Source: Deroplatys truncata | Lineage: Eukaryota; Arthropoda; Insecta; Mantodea; Mantidae | DNA length: 64,000 nucleotides | Assembly: GCA_030765065.1 (NCBI GenBank) | Contig: CM060986.1 | Location: 78,361,573-78,425,572 of the forward strand | Direction of reading: 5' to 3' | Part shown: positions 47,307 through 58,410 of the stretch, in pieces | Position numbering within the stretch: position 1 is the stretch's first letter | Layout: each line of letters begins with the position of its first letter | Notes under the pieces: model-generated | What the model was told of the DNA's origin: nothing | Databases searched by the model: none | What the model saw: only the letters and a program-made list of their open reading frames with translations | Translations under genes and position numbers: made by a program

Positions 47307-48051
47307 TGTGAAATATTCCACTGACCATACAAACAAGCGTTCTCGCGAGAGTAGTCATTGCGAGTCGAGAGTGAGTTGAGTTGCGTCAGTAGTTCAGTGA
47401 GCGATGGCGGGTGAGTTTCCCATGCGATATCAAGAGCGTTCTCCGAGCGAGTTGATAATAACTGTTGTGACTGCGGAGCGACGGGTTGTGGAAGTCTTGT
47501 GTTCGACTCCCGGGTGAAGTGAACCGTCCGACGTGAAGAGGCTACATCACGAAGGAAGTGAAGTGACGAAGAATTGAACTACTTCACCTTAGTGAAGTGA
47601 TAGTGTGAACGAAGTCAACTCCTAGTGAAGTTGAACTAGATAAGAACTTAGAAGTGTGGCAGTGAGAACTAAGAGAAGTGAGTTGAAAAAACTGGACAAA
47701 GTCATAGTATTAAAGTACATTTCTCAAAACTCCAGGTTACTTGCTATAACTTTTGTATATTACGATTAGGTTCTCCAAGTTGGCGTAAATTTAAACTGGA
47801 GGTTAGAGCAATAAGGTTAGCAATTATGACTTAGATCGTTATACCTCTTCTGCCAAATGACGATTTATTACACTGATGTTTGCTAAGTGATGAAGTATGG
47901 CATAATATTCTGGAGCAATTATGTTGAAAGTCAAGCACCCTTACACTACAAAAGAAAGCTATATAATACATAAAAGGCACTGGAATACTGAAAATGTAGA
48001 AAGGTGTGCAAACCATCCAATAATAATTTATCAGATCAATTTTATTCGGCA

Positions 48052-48098
<47 letters not shown>

Positions 48099-48269
48099 AC
48101 AGTTAGTATGTTACAAAATGCAGTGTTGAATACTGCACAAGGTAAGAGCTGCCTTTCCTCACAATTTCTTTTTCAAAACAATAGGGAACCTTTTCCTATA
48201 GGTATAGTTTATACCACCAAGGGGAACACCTCGTAAACTGCTATCTAAATAGATTTATTGTGGCTGCCA
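47307..48269. other. Unclassified, with GAAGTGA-rich stretch
   Basis: 47370-47700 is GC-richer and full of GTGAAG-type words, plus a box B-like GTTCGACTCCC near 47500; it may be an LTR or leader fragment. The remainder is AT-rich with the GT repeat listed separately. Confidence 0.35.
48055..48096. repeat. (GT)n microsatellite
   Basis: Perfect GT run of 21 units, outside any AF copy. Confidence 0.95.
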
Positions 48270-49080
48270 TTCCTCAGGATAGCCTAATTATTGATGGCAA
48301 AATATGTCTAATTAAATATAGAAACGGTAGTAACTAGACAAATAATCGCAATAAATAATTTCTGTATATTAAATCAATATATAACGTAATAAGCCTTTGT
48401 TGAAAGATTTGTCCGGGGAGAAAAAGATAATTAAAAGTGATGTTGAGCAAAGTCATTAATAACAGCTGACTAGTGAACATGTTAGTATAAAAGTTCCTCG
48501 AATGCAGTTAGAGATTGGGTTCAGTACGTTTGCAAAGTCACCTAGGCAGGAATTCTGTAAATTAGATAGAATAATAAAAGTCTGTGATTTGAGGAGCTTC
48601 CGCATAGCAACAAGGTAAGAGACGCATACATAGGATTTTAAGATTAGACTGCGCGAGAAGGGACGTTGGTAGGGGTAGCGATAGGTAGGCGGAGCTTAAG
48701 TTAAGAAAAATACGTGCATTATAAATCAGTCACTTGTTTACTTAATTCTGTTACTTACGCGTGCAATGGCCTTTGTGAATGTTTCATTTTAAGTAGTGTA
48801 GTGACGCACTTGAGTGAGTAAGATTTAGCGGCTAGTGCAAGGGATATTTCACAGCAACATTTCTGCAACTTACGGCAGCTGATGCTGCACTTAATTATTG
48901 TTATAGTAGTAATTAATTGGCAATTTCAACAGATGGCGACTCTTCTCAAACTGGACATTTGTATAAATTTTAAAATTTATCAGCTAACTAAACTGGTGTT
49001 ATCCTTTCAAAATTCACTCACGCATCCCTGACATAAAGAACCCGCAATACCACTAGAGCGGCTGGCACATGAAACGAACT
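48270..49080 (-). repeat. Repeat R, copy 4
   Basis: Reverse R with CAATAAATAATTTCTGTATA at its 3' side, TTCAGTACGTTTGCAAAGTC in the middle, and CTAAACTGGTGTTATCCTTTC and CCACTAGAGCGGCTGGC at its 5' side. Same block order as the other copies, and no adjoining LTR-1. Confidence 0.6.
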
Positions 49081-49164
49081 ACAAGCTGACATCAAAAATC
49101 ATCAACAGAGCAGGTAAATGTTATGAAAGAAAATCGAATAAATTAGTGGCATCAAAGTTGTTAC

Positions 49165-49630
49165 ACCGAGAACGGCTTCATCCAACAGAAATACATGAAG
49201 TGAAGGAACGACAGGCGTATGCAGGGCACAGATACATGCAGAGGCCCCTAACATTTCCTGGCTCAAAGACCTGACCCACTACTGTAGCTGCCCAAAGAGG
49301 GCGATTAACCAACCTTGCAACCAAGCAACCCATTGATGTCCAAGGGTAATGCTTTTTCCTTAGAACAAGCATTCGCGCCATCTGTCCAGCACCGTATATG
49401 TCACGAAACCCGGAGCTACACCTGAAATATGCGAAGGAAACGGAATGAAATGGAAATGAGGAAAAGTAAATCGTGGTAGAAGAGAAACCACTCCAGCATT
49501 CGCCTACCCATCAGGGAAAACCATGAAAAATCCAAGTCGTAGTGGACGGTTGACGTACATTGAACCCGAGACCTCACAAATAGCATCCCTACAAATTATT
49601 ACGAAGCCAACTGTGCTCTAGTATGAAATT
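49165..49630 (-). repeat. S2 interspersed repeat
   Basis: Third S2 copy; see 18835-19330 for shared blocks. At its right end the minus strand gives a tRNA-like AGTTGGCTTCGTAA and GGTCTCGGGTTCAA, consistent with a tRNA-derived SINE read leftwards. Confidence 0.55.
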
Positions 49631-49634
49631 GTCC

Positions 49635-50592
49635 CCAGGTATTTGGTTATTATTGTAACTATGTACAACACCGCTTCACTACAATTCCATTTAAATTTCG
49701 AATACAAATATCCTGTAGATTACTGTGTGTTCTATAAGTTCAACATAGCGTCTTCAATGCTTACAACATCTGGATTTCTTCTATAAGGAAATCATACAAT
49801 GTTCTCCCCAACTTATTTACATTCATGATCCGTATTCTTATTGTAAACTATTTGATATTTCTTCTAAAATTCATAACTCTATCTCGCATATAACCAGGTT
49901 AACTGCCGGTGATGTCATCTAAAACGAGAAAAAAATATCTTTTAAACCATCCCGTTTCTACGTACCCTATGGTGACCCGTTCCTGTTGTCTCTAATGCTC
50001 TCTCGTTCTCTCTGTTTGTGAGAGGATCGATGCGCTGTTGGCTCACATTGTTGATACTGTAAATTTATAAAACACACTGTTGAAATGCAGTTTACTTTTT
50101 TGTCTGCTGCTAGCCTTTCTGCATATATTAGTATTGTTATGGTTTCCTAGCCGTATTGACCCACGCACATTCTCGTCCGCCTTTCCTCCCATCTGTGTTT
50201 CCCAGTACTTTGTAATTATATTTTGTTTGGTGTGTGATCTGTCGAGCGAACTTCTTGCATCAGATATATTTACTACTTCAATATCTGCGTCTTTTTAAGG
50301 ATCTTTAAGAGAATACTCTATTGAAAAAGCTGTATTTAAATAGTTTCTAATAACTTAATTGAAATTAAGTCATAGTTTTATCTGATATGCATTTAATGTG
50401 TGCTTAATTTGGGATCAATATCATATAAAGTGTTAAAGATACTAGGTTTCAAAGAGAATAATGTCAATTACTAACTTTAACGTTTACATATAATGATTAA
50501 TGTTTAAATCTCCCTTCCTTAGGGCCAAGCGTCTTTATGTACCCCCTTATAGTTTTCCAGAAACAATTATATGTTTTTGAGTAATTCTGCAT
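49635..50592. other. No recognisable feature
   Basis: AT-rich. A 72-codon hydrophobic frame from 50080 starts with TTG rather than ATG and is not called. Confidence 0.45.
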
Positions 50593-51352
50593 TTAAGGGG
50601 AGGCATCTGTGAAAATTGCTAAAATCCATAGTTTTGGTCATAATGATGTGAAAGTTTGTATGTATTTGTGCCAAAGGGTATCTAGTAGATGTACTAAATT
50701 TCACATTTCTATCTACGATAGTTTTGCAAAAACAAAATATTTACTGTTTTTTTTGTCACAGTTTTAGTGTAGTATAACAAATGCTCCATGCATAACATTA
50801 TTAGTTGTAAATAAACTAAACTCTGACTGTATGTTTCTTTTGATTATGTCTACAAAACTGGTATTCTTTTTCAGATATGTCAAATAGTTTTGGAGAAAAA
50901 ATACATATATTACCTTTTTTTCCAAATTATTAATAATTTTCAAATTAAAAATGCAATAACAATTAAACTGCTCCATATAGATCATTTAAAATACCAAGTT
51001 TCATGTAGGAGTTATCTAAAAACATTTTTACAAAATTACAAAGAAATCTATTAAAAACTGCATTGCAAGGAGCATTTTAAACATTAAAAAATGTAGAAAA
51101 ACAAAAAGTGAAGAAAAATGACTTTAAAGCTTTAAATGTATAACAACACATATTTATTGCTTTAGAATTCCCCTGAACCATATGAAGGTCTTTGAGATAA
51201 CTGTTTAACTTCCTCTTCTTTAATTTTTAATACTTTTAACTGTTTCTTTGCTGATTTGAATGTATTTAGCCTTGTCACAAATTATTTGAGATATAAACAT
51301 ATCATGACAGAAGCTTGTATAAAAAAACATAACCTAAGGCTAACCTTGCGTG

Positions 51353-51475
51353 AATTAATTCACAGAGGTTAGGTTAGGTTTAGTTTTTTTTTATTTATAT
51401 ATAAGCTGGTTTCTGATTCACGGGAGGATAGGCTAGGTTAGGTTTAGTTCTTGTTTTTATAAGAACCCTTAGGTC
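51353..51475. repeat. Duplicated tract with TTAGG-like motif
   Basis: Two adjacent units of about 62 bp each contain a version of AGGTTAGGTTTAGTT (51367-51383 and 51426-51448) followed by a T-rich stretch ending TATAAG. GGTTA/TTAGG is the common insect telomere unit, but here only two or three units stand together. Confidence 0.6.
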
Positions 51476-51611
51476 CGTCTTCATATTTTGACCAGTTTTG
51501 ATACCCATTTTCTTCATAACCTTAAGCTTACCACTACATCCTTCAAGGATACCCAATGAGGTGAGGTAAATTCATCTCGGAGTAAGAATAAAAACAAAAA
51601 AAATTGTTTTT

Positions 51612-51680
51612 TGGGGCGCGAACCTCTGATTATGCAACGTAAACATATCATCACAATGCCTTAACACGTTTGGCCATCTG
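51612..51680 (-). repeat. tRNA-like module 1 in TTAA element
   Basis: Minus strand: box A-like TGGCCAAACGTGTTAAGGC and box B-like GAGGTTCGCGCCC, reminiscent of Leu/Ser tRNAs (TGGCCGAG..TAAGGC). No acceptor pairing. Confidence 0.5.
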
Positions 51681-51861
51681 AGCATATGATAGCTGCAGCA
51701 TTGTCTGACCTCATTAATACTGTCTGCCTAATATTGTGTGTGTCTTTTTATCTGCATCCAATTGAAACCCGTCAGCATCCAACCATCCGTCACACCGCTT
51801 GCTTTAGTTGGGCCCTCCCCATCCTTTACCACAGTTCCAATTGAATGCATAATATGCATTT

Positions 51862-51936
51862 TACCGGGTTTCGATCTTACGATCCTGAGTTTGATAGGTT
51901 AGCTACTCCTATTGTGCCTTAGACCGCATGGCCATA
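51862..51936 (-). repeat. tRNA-like module 2 in TTAA element
   Basis: Minus strand: TGGCCATGCGGTCTAAGGC and GATCGAAACCC, again Leu/Ser-tRNA-like, with a possible anticodon stem ATAGG/CCTAT but a loop of 9 rather than 7 bases. Same orientation as module 1, about 250 bp away. Confidence 0.5.
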
Positions 51937-52584
51937 AATCACGATGTCGAGCTTGCGCCGCCATATATAAAGGTTTACTAATCGTGTAACATACCATGTT
52001 ATATAACATTTTAAAGCTGAATTGTACAAAAATAGGCGTGGCAGGCATTTAAATTTCCGTGCATGGTCTTTAAAAACGCCTGCCAAACCCTTAAAAAAGG
52101 TTTTCATCACCATCAAACACATTTAAATGTTTGACTAACATTATAAAGAGTTTATTTTTACAGACATCAAAAAACTGAAAATGCTGGCCATTTTGACTAA
52201 TAAATCTCTCCTAGGTCCCCTTAAACTTCAAAATTGTATGCGATTTTGCTGTAATGGGGTAATGAGTGCATTTCAGGAGCCACACCCACCCGCACATGGG
52301 CATTTAAATCAGGACGTAACGGCCTTTTAAATGGTGATGCGGCATAAACTACAATAGATTCTGAAAGTACAAAGTATAAACATAATTTTAAGGTAAAAAA
52401 CGTAAAATGGGATTTTTCATCATTTTTGCTCCAATTTCACCGATGCCTCCCCTTAAACAAACAATGTAAATAAAATTGTAAAACTTAGGACAAAACCACT
52501 AAACTAATTTAAAACTGGAAGAAATCCTATATGTTACATACTACCAACTGCGCTAATACCTACTATCGTTTATTTTATATAAAC

Positions 52585-53132
52585 AAACAAACTTCTACAA
52601 ACTATTCTTACGAAAGCTTATTCTTCTACCTACTTCATGTTAATCGAGGTAAACATTTGCAGCAACAGTTTCACCACACATTTCGTTCTAGCTACAAGAC
52701 CTACAGTCATACATTTAAACGTGGCTCGCTATATGCTGCCTTTGAAATTCCATGCCCTTTTCATGACATCGCTAGAAAGAAATTAATAGCAATAGCACTT
52801 TAAAAATTGTTGAATATTGACGGATATCTTGGTAATACCAGAAAGAAGTTATAGAAATAAGTTGTGTTTTAATACATCTACATTTTTGTATAGTAAGCGT
52901 TTCTATGGTTTATCCATTATTCAAGATTAAATATGTAAAATTCCTTAAAATGCAGAGGAGTTCACAGAATATTCCCAGAAAATTCAAAGAAGAGCATATT
53001 TTATTTTCCATGTATATATCTTAATCACATGATGTATTAATCAAAATCTTTATTTGCGGTGAAATCGCGATATCAAGTTTTTTGGTGGAATCCAAAACAA
53101 CCTCTACCTACTAGATGCCTGATAGAGAAAGT
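52585..53132 (-). repeat. AF copy (o), internally deleted
   Basis: Reverse AF with tail-side ACTATTCTTACGAAAGC and head-side GCGGTGAAATCGCGATATC and GATAGAGAAAGT. The slot and its neighbouring conserved block (about 250 bp) are deleted. Confidence 0.7.
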
Positions 53133-53757
53133 AAAAAGTATCTTGGTTTTCTTTTTTTTATTTTTAATTAACTAATGCTGGATGTTTCAAACAGATTAAA
53201 TGAAAACTTCATCTATGGAATATTTGCAGTATTGAAAATACTGAAAAGAAAAGGCTTGCAAGAATAGTGGAATTAATTTGCAAATTTCCTATTAGTTTTC
53301 CATATATTAACTATTTAAATCACTTTAAAGGACATTTATGAGTGAAGATTTTCATAACTCGAAAGCAACGCTGCAGATCTTCCATTTTGGTCTCCCCTCC
53401 CGACCTTACACGTTGAAGATAGTTTGGAGAAATCGGTGATCAAGCATGGCCGCCATTTAAGTGTGTTTAAAAGCGCCAGCCACAGTAGATTTACTAACCT
53501 GTACTCCTGCGGGAAGAATTCCGCACACCGACAGCGCTGATATGATCCTGGAAATTTACAGCGTCGTTAACAAACAAAATACTTTTTAAAAAAATGGCAT
53601 TCATTATCCAGAGATTCTAACATTTTTCAGGACCTATTTATTGAAGACAACAGGTGCGCAAATTTTCCTTCCATGCTATGGAGCGACACCACTGAAATAA
53701 GTAACAGTAGAAAGGTTTTCTTTATGGAGAGTTGAATTAGTCTATAAAATGTGATAT
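53133..53757. other. No recognisable feature
   Basis: AT-rich spacer; nothing assignable. Confidence 0.45.
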
Positions 53758-54260
53758 TGTAGCGGCCCATAATTCGAACCACGATCTGAGGATTGCGTTA
53801 TATTTCATGAAGTATCGATATGAAAATGCAGGAAGCGCTGGCTTGTTGGACGCCGGGTCGCTTGCTTAGCTTGCGGATAAGTATATATTGGCCACGAATG
53901 TAGAACATCTCTCTCAATTTTGCTCCGATACTTGAACGACGCCGAATCCACGCCAGTTAGGGCCCCAACGTAATAAGTTAATTATTATAACTGTGCTCAC
54001 TTCAAGACCAGCGAGAGCTCACCAGATAAATCATGTGTGGACAAGTTTAAGTTCCTGCAGGTATTCCCCTCTAACCAGGGGCCCTCAGTATCCATGTAAA
54101 ATATTAAGAGAATATAGTCATCGGTTTTTATACAAACATCGGGTTCTTATTCAACTACCTATAGCACCCTGCATCCCGGCACCGAAAAGCCCTACACCCC
54201 CGTTGTCTACACCCCCGTTGTAAGTAACCATTGGGACCAAACGCCCAAAGGTGCCCTACA
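53758..54260 (+). mobile_element. Solo LTR, 503 bp
   Basis: Begins TGTAGCGGCCC and ends GGTGCCCTACA, so the tips TGTAG/CTACA are inverted. It is flanked by ATAT on both sides (53754-53757 and 54261-54264). TATATATTGG near 53881 may be the promoter box. TG...CA ends with a 4-bp duplication and a TGTAGCGGCCC start suit a Ty3/Gypsy-type LTR left after recombination. It contains a perfect 15-bp tandem duplication CTACACCCCCGTTGT (54192-54221). The 76-codon open frame within it is not thought to be real. Confidence 0.7.
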
Positions 54261-55389
54261 ATATTCCGAAGAAAGAGTGTGAATTTGAAGAATTATTAGT
54301 GAAAAATCTAGCGCTTTATGCAATATGTATCTATTTGGAGATGGCCCTTATTTGTTGCTCTAAATGGCAAAACCACAGAAGATACTTTCTAAATTAATTC
54401 AATAATTCACTTATACTTATCATTGCAGATAAACTCGAGAATAAGCATCGTAATGGATGACAGAGCTCCTCACTGTCTCTGTAGGAGATGGAGGAATTTG
54501 CTATAACTTGCTGGCAATTGACCTGAAGCAAATAAAATGTTGAAGTGTTTTGAAGTGCCGATTTTGCGTGTGATCAAAAACCTCCATGCCGTGTGCGCGA
54601 GAATTGAGATATAAAAACAAACCGTGGACCAAAACTACACTGAACACCGCTACCTTAGTTCTTCAACTGCAATAATTGTTTCGTATATGCTTTTAGTCAT
54701 ACTTGTAGTTTTAAAATTGTATTTCGAATCTTGGTCCATGTCAATTTATTCTAAAATAATTACGACTTCTTATATTTTTAGGTTTGCCCAATATCGAAAT
54801 AGATTTTTTTGTCTTCGCCATGCTGCGTTCTTGTGTATTAAGAAAATGAAACAAGCAGGAAAGAATAAATAGGTTTTGAAGTTGCAAAGTGAAAGACACT
54901 AAGGTAATAGTTGGGTTATCTTTAGGAATGCAGTATCATATTGAATTGGGGATTTAATATGTTTTCATATTTATTTATTGGTTTAATATTATACCAACAT
55001 ATTTTCTCTCTACACGAATCGAATTTTCTTAATTGTATACACATATGAAGTATCCTGTGGTGGGTTTACATGCGTTCCTCCTTTTACAGTTGATGACCGA
55101 ACTTATCAATCAAATTGGATTTGGATTAAAACAAAGAAATTATAAATATTTAAATTACGTGCCGTAAGGCACCTGTTGATATGTCTGTCACGATGGCATA
55201 ATACAACGATACTACCACGTTACCTTAAGGAACAGTGCGATATTATGTAATGACGTTTAGTTAACGAATTTCAGCAATAAAGAAGTTCCTAGTAGGTTTA
55301 CGCATCTACAGTAAGTCTATTACTATCGTCTGTCTCCGTTGGTTCATAACCCTTAATGAATAACTACTTAATTTCCGTCCAAGCGTTTT
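54261..55389. other. No recognisable feature
   Basis: AT-rich; an 82-codon frame at 54624-54872 has a hydrophobic middle but matches nothing I recognise. Confidence 0.4.
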
Positions 55390-55542
55390 ACTTTCTCTAT
55401 TGTTTACCTATATAAATAGAGGAAGTGCTGTATTCCATCTAGAAATTTGGTACATATAAATACATGTTTTGAGACACCCTGAATCAAAAAGGACATTTTA
55501 GGAAAAGCTCCGTGTGTGTGCGTGTGTGTATGTGAGTGTGTA

Positions 55543-55585
<43 letters not shown>

Positions 55586-57050
55586 AGCATAACCCAAAAA
55601 CCAAACCTTGGATAAATTCCAAACTTGTATATAACGCCATCATCTTCCAAGGGTGCGTCATGAATAATCAGGCCCCAAAATAGCCTTTGCATGGAAAAAT
55701 TCTAGTTATTTTTTATGTTCTCAAAATTTGATCTAACGATTTTGATTAAAGTACCTATGTTTAAGGTATCTGTATGACACACTATATATCTCAAATGTTT
55801 GCGAATGGATTTGTCTAATTTGTAAATCGTAAGAGATCAACAAAGACGTACTATATAAGGAAACTGATGTGTTACATTCACATAACTTTCTCTACCCTCT
55901 ATCGTTTATTAGTGGGTATATACATTTTTCTTACTAAGGTTTATTTTTCTATCTACTACACTTTAATCTCAATAAAGCTTTGCAGAAATAACCACATTAC
56001 ACATTTCGTTAGGATACAACAAGAACACCGATAGTCAAATGTTTAAGAACTGGGTGCTATACGCTGGCCTTAAAATCCTATACTGTTTCCACCCAATCGC
56101 CAGAAACAGCTAAAACTATCGAAGGGTTTTAACAAGAATGACAAATTATTGAACAAATTGAACCATTAATGACGTAAATGGCTGATGCCACAAAAAAGTT
56201 ATTTGAAACAAATAGTGTGTTTTAAAGAGATTTATATTTTTTGTGCGGTTCGTTTTGGTCTATCGCTTAGCATTTATCAGTTATACAGAGTGTTTCAGGA
56301 CCTCTGCGACAAACCCTAAGGAACCATAGATCTCACAGAGGGGAACGTTTCTTGTCAAACAACCACCATCCTCCGACGCATATTTACGGAGTTATTTACC
56401 CCGTTTGAAGCGTATCCGATAGAATAGATTTGAGAGGCACAGCCAGTACACTTTGACTCTCTGTTTGTTTATAAACACTGAATCAAGTGACATCGCCTCT
56501 TTCTTGTCCCTTACATCTGCTTAGGTTTGATAAGTCATATACCATGCATAAAACCAAACTGAAAGGCATCTTCCTATTTATCGCATAGCTTTGAATTGAA
56601 CGCACGATGGTATTAAATTGTGTATCCTGAACGCAACGTAGTGAATGCTTCCGAAGTTTTCCGAATCGAACTCTCTCTGGCTGTTACTCATTTATTTTGT
56701 CGTAGGCTGTACGTCGTAGAGAAACTGAATATCTAGATCAGGTTAAAATACGTAATTTATGTCGCATACATTTTTGGTGGCATTAATCATTTTCGAGATG
56801 TCTTTTATTATTGGTTTGAACTGTCAAATACTTATACATTTCAAACTTCTAAGCCACTTGTCCTTTTCTTTTTTTCTCTCCCCTTTGTGGTAATACAAAG
56901 AGAATGGAATGGCAAGGCCATCATGTTGGGACCCGCTTTTAAAGGAGTTGACAATCGCTTAAGCCTATTGCATTCTCCTTATACCCGCAACGAAATCTGT
57001 AATAAAACCATTTCTGCAAATATTTATCTCGATTAATATAAAGTAGATGC
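55390..57050 (+). mobile_element. AF host copy (p)
   Basis: Forward AF. The head (55390-55862) has a GA-rich slot (about 55550-55582) and ends at the A-run that normally precedes ATGTAGATCGCG. It resumes at about 56726 with ATATCTAGATCAGGTTAAAATACG and fades at 57050 against a tRNA-like module. Confidence 0.75.
55863..56725 (-). mobile_element. AF copy (q), nested, interior replaced
   Basis: The left part (55863-56287) is a normal AF tail in reverse. The extreme right end TACGTCGTAGAGAAA (to about 56724) is the AF head tip. The 430 bp between (56288-56715), starting AGTGTTTCAGGACCTCTGCG, share nothing with AF. This is either another insertion plus deletion or an AF-ended composite. Confidence 0.6.
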
Positions 57051-57120
57051 CTCTGTGGTCTGATGGTTAGCATGCTAGCCTCCAAATTAGAAGGTCCCGG
57101 GTTCTATTAGCCAGGATTAT
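57050..57120 (+). repeat. tRNA-like module
   Basis: Box A TGGTCTGATGGTTAGC (57056-57071) and box B-like GGGTTCTATTAGCC (57099-57112) at natural spacing. It truncates AF host p, so it is probably the head of a SINE extending to about 57245. Confidence 0.55.
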
Positions 57121-57433
57121 TCCCTCTGCTTCTTAGAGTCTGGAAGTATGTATGTGAGTGTATAAACTTAATGTAATAACAAAATGTCACCAACTCAAAG
57201 GTTAACACCACTGTAAGCGAATAAACATCATTACCGATGAGCAACTTTTCCGAAGGTAAAGTTCATCGATTTGACCTTGGATTTTAAAAGCGGTTTATAT
57301 ATATCTCGCGAGTCTTCTCATCCTGCGGATTGGTAACTATGCCACCCTTCATTTTAAGACGATGCGAAATGCAGGTACTGACACCGCATTTACCCTAATT
57401 CGTTGATTAGGACTACTATGGTACTTGTTAACG

Positions 57434-57505
57434 TATTCTGTTAGCGCAGTGGTTAACATGCTGGAAAGTCATGGTAAAAGTTGGAAGTTCAAATCACGCC
57501 TGCGA
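57434..57505 (+). repeat. tRNA-like module
   Basis: TTAGCGCAGTGG (57441-57452) is a canonical box A, and AGTTCAAATCA (57486-57496) a good box B. Spacing is close to tRNA but acceptor stems do not pair. Confidence 0.55.
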
Positions 57506-58089
57506 ATAAATGAGCTTTTTATTCATTTCTGTTCATGTTTTGAGAACATTCTTGCAAATTTAGATTTCCTTCCGAATGCACTAGAAAGTGGATTTGTATA
57601 TTGTAACAAGTAACAATTTATGTTTTAATGAAATTCACATAATTAAACTAATTAAGCGAAGCGACACTTGCCTGCCAAACTATCACTTCTCGTTAAATTT
57701 ACTAAACATAAATAGTGCCTTCAAGTGGCAGTATTTTAAGCAGGAACATTCCTTCACCACTGAAGGCCAACGCGCACACTGTTGTGCTACGAGTGCAAAT
57801 CACGGGTGTGGCATAAGCAGTTAACCGCTGTGCATTTTCTGTCCATGGTCAAATTTCAGCTAATTAACTAATATCCCCCACTTTGAAAAACGACGAAACC
57901 TGTGCACAATGAAGTTTGTTTAAAGGGCGGTGGCAGAACTGGTTTGTTATTAACAAGTGACAATCTGCGCTTTTGCATCATTTGTGCATTCATTGTAAGT
58001 GTTAAAAGTGTACATTATAAATAGAAAATTGTCTACAAAACAGCGCCTGTTTTCTTTACAGATGTGAAAATTTGATCGAAATTATGAAG
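57506..58089. other. No recognisable feature
   Basis: AT-rich; a 78-codon frame at 57588-57824 is unrecognised. Confidence 0.4.
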
Positions 58090-58410
58090 GTGTATATTTC
58101 TTCCTTGAAAAGTATTCGCATATACAGACAACATGCAGGTAAGCTATCTCAAATTAAGCCTTATAAGCCCACATTACTATAGCCCTAAACAAGGAAGATA
58201 CTAATCGAAGACGTGAATTCTGTGAGTGCCATGTGCTCCGCAGTGAAAGTGATCCTAACGTTTACAAAACAATCCTGCGGTCTGAATGAAGCAATCTTTA
58301 GGTTAAATGGAGGAGTTAACAAACACAATTGCGTGTATTGGTGTTGTGAAAATGCACGATTTATTAGTGAGGTGTTAAATGTTCCTGCAGTTACGGTTTG
58401 AGCTGGTATA
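58090..58410 (+). pseudogene. Transposase fossil, first-Asp region
   Basis: Plus-strand pieces in two frames: GKLSQIKPYKPTLL, NRRREFCECHVLRSESDP, KTILRS, then NEAIFRLNGGVNKHNCVYW and ISEVLNVPAVTV. These parallel the transposase at 34.1-34.8 kb around [21 protein letters not shown]. The catalytic Asp of WSDEA is lost at the frameshift. 5'-truncated. Confidence 0.7.

Larger units (their letters stand above)
50597..52452. mobile_element. TTAA-flanked TIR element, 1.86 kb
   Basis: Ends GGGGAGGCATCTGTGAAA and the complement of GGGGAGGCATCGGTGAAA (17 of 18), immediately flanked by TTAA at 50593-50596 and 52453-52456. TTAA duplication is characteristic of piggyBac-type elements, although the G-start is unusual for them. 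The interior is AT-rich, with no transposase, and carries two tRNA-like modules and a duplicated TTAGG-like tract. Non-autonomous. Confidence 0.8.

Noticed and set aside
50080-50298. 72-codon hydrophobic frame resembling a signal peptide
   Set aside because: It begins with TTG and not ATG, and hydrophobicity is expected from T-rich DNA.
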